Positions 18,444-26,669 of a stretch of 64,000 bases of DNA are shown piece after piece. This DNA is from DASRAJ01 sp035638255 (GTDB lineage Bacteria > Bacteroidota > Bacteroidia > Chitinophagales > UBA10324): the NCBI GenBank assembly GCA_035638255.1, contig DASRAJ010000098.1:1-64000 (forward strand), in the 5' to 3' direction. The position numbers were made by a program, and so were the translations under genes. The notes beneath the pieces are model-generated. The model did no database searches. It was not told the DNA's origin and worked only from the letters and a program-made list of their open reading frames with translations. Positions within the stretch are counted from its first letter, which is position 1. Each line of letters begins with the position of its first letter.

Positions 18444-19913
18444 ATGGAAACAGCAACAATGAAATATCCTGAAGTAAAAAATTATGTGGCGGGAAAATTT
18501 CTTCCCAACGGAGAAAGATCACTGGAAGTTTTAAGCCCCCTCACCGGTGAGACAATTTCTACCGTTCCGCTTTCATCAACAAATGATTTAGATCCTGCAG
18601 TGATGGCGGCGTCGAATGCTTTTCCTGCGTGGTCCTCAATTCCCATCAAAGAACGAGTTCAGGTTTTCTTCCGCTACAAAACCTTGCTTGAAAGAAACAT
18701 AGGTGAGCTTGCTAACCTGGTTCATGAAGAGAATGGAAAAACAACAGATGAAGCAACTGCCGAAGTTGAAAAGAGTATTGAGCTGACGGAGTTCGCATGC
18801 TCAATGCCACAGCTTGTTCAGGGAAAAATTATGGAAGTGAGTAAAGGTGTTGAATGCAGAATTGATCACAAGCCGCTTGGTGTGGTAGCTTCCATTGCGC
18901 CATTTAATTTTCCTCACATGGTTCCCCACTGGACAATCCCGAATGCAATTGCTCTGGGGAATTGCATGATCCTGAAACCATCGGAGCAGGTTCCTATTTC
19001 TTCCAATCGCATTGCAGAGATGCTGAAGGAGGCGGGATTGCCGGACGGAGTTTTCAATGTGGTGAACGGCGACAGAGAAATAGTAGAAGCGATTTGCGAC
19101 CATCCGGATATAGTTGCAGTATCATTCGTCGGCTCCACAAAAGTTGCAAAGCTTGTTTATCAGAGATCAGCGTCAAATCTGAAGCGTTGCCTCGCTCTCG
19201 GCGGCGCAAAAAATCATTTGATTGTTATGCCCGATGCGCATGCGGAAATGACTGCATCCAACGTAACTGCGTCCATGAGTGGCTGTGCCGGGCAGCGTTG
19301 CATGGCTTCCTCTGCCATGGTGGCTGTAGGAAATGTTGATCACATCATTCAGAAAATCTGTGAGGAAGCGAAGAAAATTGTTCCCGGAAAAAATCTGGGA
19401 GCGGTGATCAGCAAAGCGGCGAAGGAAAGGATAGAGCGGTATATTTCCGAAGCAGAAAAAGGCGGCGCAAAAGTTTTAGTGGATGGAAGAAATTTTACGG
19501 TGGAAGGAAAAGAGAATGGCTTTTATGTTGGACCAACGGTAATAGATTTTGTAAAACCTGAAATGGCAATTGCGAAAGAAGAGGTGTTCGGCCCGGTGCT
19601 TGCCATCATGCGCTCGAATAACCTGGATGACGCATTAAAAATTGAAAATGATTCGGAGTATGGAAATGCTGCTTCCGTATTTACACAAAGCGGCGGCATT
19701 GCAAGGCAAGTAATGGAGAAAGCGAGTGCGGGAATGATTGGTGTGAACATCGGAGTTCCCGTTCCGCGTGAGCCATTTTCATTCGGCGGTTGGAATGAAA
19801 GTAAATTCGGAGTGGGGGATATTACCGGGGAAAGCTCCATCGGCTTCTGGACGAAACTGAAAAAGACAAGTATCAAATGGAATCCTGAGGGGAAGACGAA
19901 TTGGATGAGTTGA
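18444..19913 (+). CDS. mmsA: CoA-acylating methylmalonate-semialdehyde dehydrogenase
   Basis: 489 residues, the usual size. The enzyme oxidises methylmalonate semialdehyde or malonate semialdehyde to propionyl-CoA or acetyl-CoA with NAD+ and CoA. Catalytic Cys286 sits in SGCAGQRCMASS, the hallmark of MMSDH rather than other aldehyde dehydrogenases; ASIAPFNFPHMVPHW and SFVGSTKVAKLV mark the cofactor-binding part. It heads a group with an omega-aminotransferase, an NCS1 transporter and dihydropyrimidinase, so malonate semialdehyde from beta-alanine is the likely substrate. Next gene begins 104 bases downstream after an inverted repeat. Confidence 0.93.
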   Translation: METATMKYPEVKNYVAGKFLPNGERSLEVLSPLTGETISTVPLSSTNDLDPAVMAASNAFPAWSSIPIKERVQVFFRYKTLLERNIGELANLVHEENGKTTDEATAEVEKSIELTEFACSMPQLVQGKIMEVSKGVECRIDHKPLGVVASIAPFNFPHMVPHWTIPNAIALGNCMILKPSEQVPISSNRIAEMLKEAGLPDGVFNVVNGDREIVEAICDHPDIVAVSFVGSTKVAKLVYQRSASNLKRCLALGGAKNHLIVMPDAHAEMTASNVTASMSGCAGQRCMASSAMVAVGNVDHIIQKICEEAKKIVPGKNLGAVISKAAKERIERYISEAEKGGAKVLVDGRNFTVEGKENGFYVGPTVIDFVKPEMAIAKEEVFGPVLAIMRSNNLDDALKIENDSEYGNAASVFTQSGGIARQVMEKASAGMIGVNIGVPVPREPFSFGGWNESKFGVGDITGESSIGFWTKLKKTSIKWNPEGKTNWMS

Positions 19914-19925
19914 TCAATTGAGTAG

Positions 19926-19989
19926 ACCACAGAGGCACGGGGACACAGAATTAGATTTTTTTTTCTCTGTGCCTTTGCGTCTCTGTGGT
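19926..19989. repeat. Dispersed inverted repeat (accacagaggcac...)
   Basis: ACCACAGAGGCAC on the left is mirrored by GTGCCTTTGCGTCTCTGTGGT on the right with a T-rich centre. Repeats with this ACCACAGAG/CTCTGTGGT core are widespread in environmental bacterial genomes; a decayed relative lies near 36718-36748. It separates mmsA from the aminotransferase and could also act as a processing or pause hairpin. Confidence 0.7.
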
Positions 19990-20017
19990 AAAACTTTTTT
20001 TACGTTACTAATCGATT

Positions 20018-21373
20018 ATGCAATCAGAAAGATTAGTGTCTGAAGCCGAACAAATCCTCCGCTCCAATCTGGATTACACAATTTTTTCATGGAGCAGGCA
20101 ATCAGGATTAAATCCTCTCAATATCGAAAGAGCAAAAGGAGTTTATCTCTATGAACGAAGCGGCAGAAAAATCCTCGACTTCACATCGCTGTTGATGAAT
20201 GCAAACATTGGTCACGGACATCCGCGTGTTCGTGAAGCGGTGATGAAGCAAATGGAAGAGGTAAGTTTCGTTTCTCCTGCCATGATCACAAAGGCGCGCG
20301 GTGACCTTGGAAAAAAAATAGCAGAGATTACTCCGGGTTCATTAAAGAAAACATTGTTCACGAATGCAGGCGCAGAAGCAATTGACAACGCTTTGAAGTT
20401 TGCACGCCTCTATACCGGACGACACAAAATCATTTCACTCTATCAAAGTTATCACGGCGCATCATACGGTGCACTCTCAGTAAGCGGTGATCCTCGCGGC
20501 TTACCTCACGACAGTCAAGGGGTGCCGAATATGATTCATGTGGAGAATCCATATTTCTATCGCTGCCCCTGGAACAGCAAAACCCCTGAAGAGTGCGCAG
20601 TGAATGCCGCGAATCACATGGAACGCGTGATCAAGTTTGAAGGACCATCTAATGTTGCAGCAATTGTTCTCGAAGGAGAAAGCGGTTCGAGCGGTTGCAT
20701 AAAATTTCCTCTGGGTTACTGGAAACATGTGAGGGAAATTGCAGATCGTTACGGAATTCTTCTCATCGCTGATGAAGTGATGAGCGGTTTCGGAAGAACA
20801 GGAAAGTGGTTTGGAGTGAATCATCACGATGTAGTTCCCGACATCATGTGCTTTGCAAAAGGAATCACAAGCGGTTACATTCCACTTGGCGGAATGATCG
20901 TGAAAGAAGAAATCATCAATCACTACAACGATAAAGTGCTACCCCTCGGTCTAACCTATTCTGCTCATGCAGTTGCATGTGCCGCTGCAAATGAAGTGCT
21001 GAAGATTTATGAAGATGAAAACCTCCTTGAGAACGCGGCGAACATGGGGAAATATATGGAACAGCAAATTGAAAAACTAAAACAACAACATCCCAGCATC
21101 GGTGATTTCAGAAACACAGGATTGCTTGGCTGTATCGAATTGGTGAAGAATAGAAAAACAAAAGAGCCGATGGCGCCTTGGAATGCTTTGCCGAATGAAA
21201 TGGAAATCATGAATAAAGTTTCTGCCAAACTCACGGAGCTCGGGATGTTCACCTTTGTTCGCTGGAATTTTATTTTCACTTGCCCGCCGCTTTGCATCAC
21301 AAAAGATGAAATGGATGAAGGGCTGGAAATTATTTCGAAGGCACTTTCAGTCGCAGATGAATATTGCAACTAA
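20018..21373 (+). CDS. Class III omega-aminotransferase (beta-alanine--pyruvate type)
   Basis: 451 residues, PLP fold type I. Lys281 (FAKGITSGYIPLGG) is the predicted Schiff-base lysine; LIADEVMSGFGRTGKWF contains the Asp that binds the PLP ring, and SYHGASYGALSVSGD the conserved His-Gly block. Context, between malonate-semialdehyde dehydrogenase and a pyrimidine/hydantoin transporter with dihydropyrimidinase, argues that it converts beta-alanine to malonate semialdehyde. Related class III enzymes act on GABA, taurine or beta-amino acids, so the substrate is inferred. Seven bases separate it from the transporter gene. Confidence 0.85.
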   Translation: MQSERLVSEAEQILRSNLDYTIFSWSRQSGLNPLNIERAKGVYLYERSGRKILDFTSLLMNANIGHGHPRVREAVMKQMEEVSFVSPAMITKARGDLGKKIAEITPGSLKKTLFTNAGAEAIDNALKFARLYTGRHKIISLYQSYHGASYGALSVSGDPRGLPHDSQGVPNMIHVENPYFYRCPWNSKTPEECAVNAANHMERVIKFEGPSNVAAIVLEGESGSSGCIKFPLGYWKHVREIADRYGILLIADEVMSGFGRTGKWFGVNHHDVVPDIMCFAKGITSGYIPLGGMIVKEEIINHYNDKVLPLGLTYSAHAVACAAANEVLKIYEDENLLENAANMGKYMEQQIEKLKQQHPSIGDFRNTGLLGCIELVKNRKTKEPMAPWNALPNEMEIMNKVSAKLTELGMFTFVRWNFIFTCPPLCITKDEMDEGLEIISKALSVADEYCN

Positions 21374-21379
21374 TTTTTC

Positions 21380-22885
21380 TTGTTCGTGAACAACTCATCA
21401 TCACTTTACAGCGAAGACCTTGCCCCCGTTCCTCCCGAAAGAAGAACCTGGAACACCTGGAACTACGCTGCATTATGGATCAGCATGAGCCTGTGCATTC
21501 CAACCTACATGCTCGCAAGCTCATTGATTGAAGGCGGAATGAATTGGTGGGAAGCAATCCTCACGATTTTTCTTGGCAATAGTATTGTTCTTGTCCCGAT
21601 GATTTTGAACGGACATGCAGGAGCGAAATATGGAATTCCGTTTCCTGTTTTTGCTCGCGCAAGTTTTGGCGTGCGCGGTGCAAACATTCCTGCAATACTC
21701 CGTGCAATTGTTGCCTGCGGGTGGTTTGGCATTCAAACATGGATCGGCGGATTTGCACTCTATCAAATGTTCCGCTTGTGGATTCCTTCACTTGAAACAT
21801 TGCCTCAAATTTTTCCTGAATCATTCGGCTTGAGAACAGGACCGGCAATCACGTTCTTTTTGTTTTGGCTGCTGAACATGTATGTTGTTTATCTCGGGGC
21901 AGAAAGCATCAAAAAACTTTTAGTCTTCAAAGCGATCTTCCTTCCCCTCGCTGCTCTGGCACTTTTGTTCTGGGCAATTTCTGCGGGACATGGTCTGGGA
22001 CCCATTCTCGCACAACCATCGAAGTTTCAGGGAAGCGTCGAATTCTGGAATTATTTTTTTCCTGCGCTCACGGGCATGGTTGGTTTTTGGGCAACGCTTT
22101 CTCTCAACATTCCCGACTTCACACGCTATGCAAAAAGTCAGCGCGCACAAATCACGGGACAAGCGATTGGTCTTGCTCCTTCGATGACGTTGTTCTCCTT
22201 CATTGGAGTCGTGGTTACTTCTGCCACTTTTATCATTTACGGAAACACGATTTGGGATCCTGTTGTGCTTGCAGGAAAATTCGACAGCAAGTTACTCGTG
22301 AGCATTGCAATGATCTGCGTAACTATTTCTACGCTCGCCACTAACATTGCTGCGAACATTGTGAGTCCTGCAAATGATTTTTCCCACCTGTCACCGTCGA
22401 AAATAAATTTCAAAATGGGCGGCTACATCACCGGTGTGATCGGCATTTTAATTTTTCCATGGAAGCTTATCGCCGATCCGAATGGCTACATTTTCACATG
22501 GCTCATAGCTTATTCAAGCTTGCTCGGACCCGTCGGGGGAATTTTGATTGCCGATTATTATTTCATCCGCAAACAAACACTTCATGTGAAAGAATTGTAC
22601 ACTGAACAAGGACACTATACGTACGGCACCGGCTTCAACAGATTTGCGATCATCGCATTGATGCTGGGAATACTTCCGAATGTTCCGGGGTTTTTAACGA
22701 CAACAAAAATCATTGCAGCGGATGCTGTACCATTTTGGATTTCGAATCTGTATCACTATGCCTGGTTTGTGGGATTTTTTGTTTCTGGAATTACCTACAT
22801 CATGATGATGCGAAGACATCAGATCGCCATAACTGATTTCAGCAATACTAAAAAAGAAGAATCAGCTTATACCGCTGCTCATTAG
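21380..22885 (+). CDS. NCS1-family nucleobase/hydantoin/allantoin:cation symporter
   Basis: About 500 residues with some 12 predicted membrane helices. The start is TTG at 21380 or GTG at 21386; there is no in-frame ATG nearby and the preceding gene ends at 21373, so a non-ATG start is required. Family landmarks: NYAALWISMSLCIPTYMLAS (helix 1 with N and W), RASFGVRGANIPAILRAIVACGWFGIQTWIGG (helix 3, quoted in parts as RASFGVRGANIPA and WFGIQTWIGG) and LATNIAANIVSPANDF. NCS1 carriers import uracil, hydantoins or allantoin. With dihydropyrimidinase nearby, uracil/dihydrouracil or hydantoin uptake is the likely role. Confidence 0.9.
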   Translation: MFVNNSSSLYSEDLAPVPPERRTWNTWNYAALWISMSLCIPTYMLASSLIEGGMNWWEAILTIFLGNSIVLVPMILNGHAGAKYGIPFPVFARASFGVRGANIPAILRAIVACGWFGIQTWIGGFALYQMFRLWIPSLETLPQIFPESFGLRTGPAITFFLFWLLNMYVVYLGAESIKKLLVFKAIFLPLAALALLFWAISAGHGLGPILAQPSKFQGSVEFWNYFFPALTGMVGFWATLSLNIPDFTRYAKSQRAQITGQAIGLAPSMTLFSFIGVVVTSATFIIYGNTIWDPVVLAGKFDSKLLVSIAMICVTISTLATNIAANIVSPANDFSHLSPSKINFKMGGYITGVIGILIFPWKLIADPNGYIFTWLIAYSSLLGPVGGILIADYYFIRKQTLHVKELYTEQGHYTYGTGFNRFAIIALMLGILPNVPGFLTTTKIIAADAVPFWISNLYHYAWFVGFFVSGITYIMMMRRHQIAITDFSNTKKEESAYTAAH

Positions 22886-22950
22886 AAATGAAGTAACAAT
22901 CTCAGCTTCGCAAAGACATTCACGTGCATCTTATCCTCATGAACTTTTGC

Positions 22951-22958
22951 TAATTTTG
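22951..22958 (+). promoter_or_regulatory. Bacteroidota -7 promoter box
   Basis: TAATTTTG matches TAnnTTTG and lies 16 bases before the antitoxin-like gene at 22975, suggesting that the remnant toxin-antitoxin pair has or had its own promoter. Confidence 0.5.
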
Positions 22959-22974
22959 GTAAAAATGAAAAGCA

Positions 22975-23199
22975 ATGAATGTGCTGAGGAAAATTGAAAA
23001 ATCTACTAACGGAAAATTAGTGATTGACCTGCCGATTGAGTTTCAGAACAAGGAGTTAGAAATAACCATTTCAAAATTGACCGCAGGAGAAGATCTTTCT
23101 AAGGAAAAGAAATCCGGGATTGAGACAGCCTTGAGATATAAGGGCATCTTCAAAGACTCCACCTATCAGGTAAACGAAGCTGATTGGTATGAGCAATAA
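22975..23199 (+). CDS. Small antitoxin-like protein
   Basis: 74 residues. The beginning (KSTNGKLVIDLPIEFQNKELEITISKL) resembles the short beta-rich N-termini of type II antitoxins that partner PIN-domain toxins, and the end (ALRYKGIFKDSTYQVNEADWYEQ) matches the toxin-binding tails of that type, where a lone Trp-Tyr near the C-terminus is common. The 3' end overlaps the start of a PIN-toxin remnant by 11 bases, the arrangement of a VapBC-like pair. Family assignment is by pattern and context, not by a strong motif. With the toxin broken it is probably an orphan. Confidence 0.6.
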   Translation: MNVLRKIEKSTNGKLVIDLPIEFQNKELEITISKLTAGEDLSKEKKSGIETALRYKGIFKDSTYQVNEADWYEQ

Positions 23200-23382
23200 A
23201 ATCCTTCTCGACAGTTGCATATTGATCGAATATACCAAAGGAACCATGTGCTTACCATTTCAAATGCAATTCATCAGGCAATTCCGAAGATTGCTATGTA
23301 TGACCCTGATTTTTTTGCTTGCTGCAGGAAGTTCAACATTCAAGTCATCAGCTCAGTGAATGACTTAGTCGAATCATCATAA
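23189..23382 (+). pseudogene. Decayed PIN-domain (VapC-like) toxin
   Basis: The ATG at 23189 opens KILLDSCILIEYTKG, the N-terminal PIN signature with the first catalytic Asp (VapC D-x-C-x-L-I-E-Y). After residue 18 the middle of the domain is missing and the frame runs to a stop at 23359 in unrelated sequence. In another frame, LTISNAIHQAIPKIAMYDPDF ... NIQVISSVNDLVESS (given in parts) resumes a plausible PIN C-terminus up to 23382. Thus an internal deletion plus frameshift has killed the toxin. Active VapC enzymes cleave tRNA or rRNA. Confidence 0.6.
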
Positions 23383-23422
23383 TTGGTAACGTGATTTTGT
23401 CTCACACAATAGTCATTAACTC

Positions 23423-24805
23423 ATGTCACTACTTATTAAAAACGGAAGAGTCATCACCGCCTCCGAAGATTACATTGCCGACATCTTTATTGAAGGAGAA
23501 ATCATTTCTGACATTGGAAAAAATCTTTCGATGCAAGCAGATGAAGCAATGGATGCAACGGGCAAACTGATTTTTCCAGGTGGTATTGATCCGCATGTTC
23601 ACCTTGACATGCCCTTCATGGGAACATTCTCCAGCGATAATTATGAAACCGGAACGCTTGCCGCACTCCACGGTGGCACCACCATGGTGATTGATTTTGT
23701 TTTGCAAACCCAGGGCAAATCGTTGCATGATGCTCTCGATCAATGGAAATCGAGATCTAATGGAAATTGCTTCGGCGATTATTCTTTTCACATGGCGGTC
23801 ACCGATTTCAACGATAACACAAAAGCCGAAGTGCAACAGATGGTGGAGCAGGAAGGTATCACGTCGTTCAAAACCTTCATGGCATACAAAGGAGCACTCA
23901 TGATTGACGATCGTCAAATGGTGGGGCTGATGCAGGAAGTGAAACGCTGTGGCGGAATGGTAACTGTGCATGCAACCAACGGCGACATGATTGATTTTCT
24001 CATCGCAAAACATCGCGCCGAAGGAAAACTTTCTCCCCTCTATCACTACCTCTCACAACCAGAAATCACTGAAGCAGAAGCTACCGGACGATTTGCCGAC
24101 ATGGCGTATTACACCGGTGTGCCTGCTTATGTGGTACACATGACCTGCGAAGGTGCGCTCAATCATATTCGAGATGCAGCAAAAAGAAATCAGAAAGTTT
24201 TTGTCGAGACATGCATTCAGTACCTGCTGCTTGATGCTTCGCTGTATGAAAAGGATTTTGACGGAGCAAAGTGGGTGATGAGTCCTCCCCTGCGGCAGAA
24301 AAAAGATCAGGAAACATTATGGGCTGGAATCAACCAGGGAACAGTGCAGATTGTTGCAACTGATCATTGTCCATTCAAATGGGAGCAAAAGAAGATGGGT
24401 GAAAAAGATTTTTCAAAAATCCCGAATGGTCATCCTGCTATTGAGCATCGTATGGAGTTGTTGTTTTCAGAAGGAGTAAACAAAGGAAGAATCACACTCA
24501 ACAAATTTGTTGAATTGACTTCCACCAACCCCGCAAAAATTTTCGGCATGCATCCGAAGAAAGGAACAATTGGAATCGGAAGTGATGCCGACCTGGTCAT
24601 CTTTGATCCTGATGAGCAACACACGATCTCCTCGAAAACTCACCACATGAATGTTGACTATTCAGGCTATGAAGGATGGCAACTGAAAGGAAAATGCAAA
24701 ACGGTTTTGCTCAGAGGAAAAGTTGCAATTGATCAGGGTGATGTGAAAATTAAAAAAGGGTATGGCGCGTTTGTGAAGCGAAACCAGGTGAGCGGAATAA
24801 TTTGA
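23423..24805 (+). CDS. hydA: Dihydropyrimidinase / D-hydantoinase
   Basis: 460 residues, normal length. A cyclic amidohydrolase that opens dihydrouracil, dihydrothymine or hydantoins. Metal ligands are visible: GGIDPHVHLDMPF (HxH), Lys156 in TFMAYKGAL (the lysine that becomes carboxylated), TVHATNGD, VVHMTCEG and VATDHCPF (Asp). With the NCS1 importer, omega-aminotransferase and mmsA upstream it completes most of reductive pyrimidine breakdown. Dihydropyrimidine dehydrogenase and beta-ureidopropionase are not in the window. A broken toxin-antitoxin pair sits between it and the transporter. Confidence 0.93.
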   Translation: MSLLIKNGRVITASEDYIADIFIEGEIISDIGKNLSMQADEAMDATGKLIFPGGIDPHVHLDMPFMGTFSSDNYETGTLAALHGGTTMVIDFVLQTQGKSLHDALDQWKSRSNGNCFGDYSFHMAVTDFNDNTKAEVQQMVEQEGITSFKTFMAYKGALMIDDRQMVGLMQEVKRCGGMVTVHATNGDMIDFLIAKHRAEGKLSPLYHYLSQPEITEAEATGRFADMAYYTGVPAYVVHMTCEGALNHIRDAAKRNQKVFVETCIQYLLLDASLYEKDFDGAKWVMSPPLRQKKDQETLWAGINQGTVQIVATDHCPFKWEQKKMGEKDFSKIPNGHPAIEHRMELLFSEGVNKGRITLNKFVELTSTNPAKIFGMHPKKGTIGIGSDADLVIFDPDEQHTISSKTHHMNVDYSGYEGWQLKGKCKTVLLRGKVAIDQGDVKIKKGYGAFVKRNQVSGII

Positions 24806-24851
24806 AAATCCAATACCCATTTCACGAAAACAGAATACGCATTGCACAATA

Positions 24852-25592
24852 TCATCCCTGCATGTTTCTCAATAGCCCAAACTCCGATTCCTCACCGTTC
24901 ACAAGTTTTTCATATTCCTTCAGCACAGACTGAATGATTCCGTGCGTAAGTTCAATAGTCATTGCAGCGGCTTTCATTAACTGCTTCCAGTCGTCATCTG
25001 TTTTGCAAACGTGAAGTAAAATCTTCTCAACGTCTTTTGCATGCTTGTCATCAATGGCAGCGTGGTTGTAATAAAAGGTCATTTGTGATTTTTCGAGTTT
25101 TAGGTTGCCGGTCAGTTGCTGAACAAACGGACCGATAAGATGATAGGATCGTTCAGCCCAATAAGAATAGCCGAGCCGTTGAACCGGTGATCCCTGCTGC
25201 GAAATCCAGTAGAGATAAGCAATCAGCAATTCCGTTTGCGGAAGCGCAGGCGGCATATCCCGCTCCACCTCGCTTATTTCAACTCCCATCGAGCGCAAAT
25301 CGTGAAGCGCCATAAGTTCATGACCCGTTTCTTCCATCGCATGTTCAAAACAAAACTGCATATAATGGACATCAGTGTTTTTCAGATTCACTCCCACCAG
25401 AGCCTGGTTGCGCGCCGTGTGGTATGTGTAATGATACACCTGCGTGAGATAAAGCGCATACACCCGCCGGTCTTTCCCCATCAGGCTGCCCGCAAAATTC
25501 AGCGCCTGCGGCTGTGAAAGAATTTTTTCCCATTGTTCGGCGATGAGACGATCAAGTGCTGTAATTGGTGATGTTGCCTGTAGTGCTTCCAT
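24852..25592 (-). CDS. Heme-oxygenase-like diiron oxidase (HDO) family protein
   Basis: 246 residues, all-helical. The metal-binding pattern of the HDO superfamily is visible: CFEHAMEETGHELMALHDL supplies Glu, Glu and His from one helix, and HAAIDDKHAKDVEKIL supplies Asp and His from another. Known members (UndA, BesC, SznF, CADD) use O2 at a labile diiron site on fatty acids or amino acids. This one is the last gene of a seven-gene minus-strand run with a sulfotransferase, desaturase and aminotransferase-condensation fusion, so a tailoring step in a small-molecule or lipid pathway is likely. TenA/PqqC-like relatives share the fold, so the reaction is not certain. Six bases separate it from the GNAT-like gene. 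Confidence 0.7.
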   Translation of the reverse strand: MEALQATSPITALDRLIAEQWEKILSQPQALNFAGSLMGKDRRVYALYLTQVYHYTYHTARNQALVGVNLKNTDVHYMQFCFEHAMEETGHELMALHDLRSMGVEISEVERDMPPALPQTELLIAYLYWISQQGSPVQRLGYSYWAERSYHLIGPFVQQLTGNLKLEKSQMTFYYNHAAIDDKHAKDVEKILLHVCKTDDDWKQLMKAAAMTIELTHGIIQSVLKEYEKLVNGEESEFGLLRNMQG

Positions 25593-25598
25593 GATTGA

Positions 25599-26669
25599 TC
25601 ATTCAAGGGTTAAAGAAAATGTTTTGTGAATCTTGTAAAGTTTTGCGTTCAGTGTTTTCAAAAATGAAATCATCCTGTAGCTGTTCTTATTTACCCCGGA
25701 AAAAAATAGCTGGTAATTTTTTCCATCGGCTTTCAGCGAGCGATATAGCTCGTAGCACAATCCAAGTTCGATGCCTTGTTCCCTGAAGCGGGGAATCACA
25801 GCGAAGGCAAATCCTTTTAAGAATATTTCATCCGGCTTCCTGGTCGGATTCACGAGAGACTGATTCAGATCTTTCATTGCCCCAAGCAATGCAACCGGAG
25901 TTTCGCCATGATAAGCCACCGGGATTAATTTTTCTTCCAGAACATTTTTATTCAACCGGATCAATTCGCGGATATCGTCCTTCGACAAGTGCTTCATTCT
26001 TTTCGATTCATCAAACGAAGAAGAATAGACAGCATGAATTTCTTCGGCAGATTTTTCTTCATCAGTAAGGTGCACATGTGAAAAACAGATTTGCGCGCGT
26101 GAAGTAAGTCGCTCAGCTACTGCCTTAATTCGCTCCACCGGAACCTCACTCATCAAAACTTTATAGGTATGAATTTCCTCCGTCTCGTTGAAATGAAAAT
26201 TCCGGAAAAATGATTCATAGCACGGTGGATTGAAATTATCGAGATAGAGCGAAGGTGAATCGAATCCGCCCGTGAGTAAACCCCAGAAGCGATCCTTCTC
26301 ACCAAAGTTCACCGGCCCTTCAGCTTTTTTACATCCGCGTCTACGAAGCCAGCAAGTGGCTGTTTCAAAGAGAAGTTGCGCCGCTTCAGAACTATCCTGA
26401 CATTCAAAAAAGCCCATTCCTCCTGTCTTGTTTCCACCGGAGTGGTTGTAAAATGCAGCGATTCTTCCTGCAGGCATGTTGTAATCATTCAGCAAGATCC
26501 AGCGTGCAGCATCTCCTGTTCTGAGCAATGAATTTTTCCGCTCATCGAAAATGTGCGCCACATCTTTTCCCAATTGCACAGAGCGGTTCGGATTCTTCCC
26601 GTGCAGCTTCAGCGGAAGACTGAGAAACTGGCTTTCCAGCGCATCGTTATTTACTTCAAAAATTTTCAT
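25599..26669 (-). CDS. GNAT-fold acyltransferase-like protein
   Basis: 356 residues. The middle and C-terminal parts (GPVNFGEKDRFWGLLTGGF, AVIPRFREQGIELGLCYELYR, FFSGVNKNSYRMISFLKTL) resemble the unusual GNAT proteins related to E. coli YghO, where RxxGI stands in for the acetyl-CoA-binding loop. Such proteins have no settled function; N-acyl transfer is the best guess. The gene overlaps the aminotransferase-condensation gene by 4 bases (ATGA) and is 6 bases from the diiron oxidase gene, so all three are surely translated together. It is the likeliest N-acylating activity of this cluster. Confidence 0.65.
   Translation of the reverse strand: MKIFEVNNDALESQFLSLPLKLHGKNPNRSVQLGKDVAHIFDERKNSLLRTGDAARWILLNDYNMPAGRIAAFYNHSGGNKTGGMGFFECQDSSEAAQLLFETATCWLRRRGCKKAEGPVNFGEKDRFWGLLTGGFDSPSLYLDNFNPPCYESFFRNFHFNETEEIHTYKVLMSEVPVERIKAVAERLTSRAQICFSHVHLTDEEKSAEEIHAVYSSSFDESKRMKHLSKDDIRELIRLNKNVLEEKLIPVAYHGETPVALLGAMKDLNQSLVNPTRKPDEIFLKGFAFAVIPRFREQGIELGLCYELYRSLKADGKNYQLFFSGVNKNSYRMISFLKTLNAKLYKIHKTFSLTLE

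Noticed and set aside
23429..24046. 205-codon minus-strand ORF opposite dihydropyrimidinase
   Set aside because: Shadow of a well-supported gene; His/Phe-rich composition without domain features.
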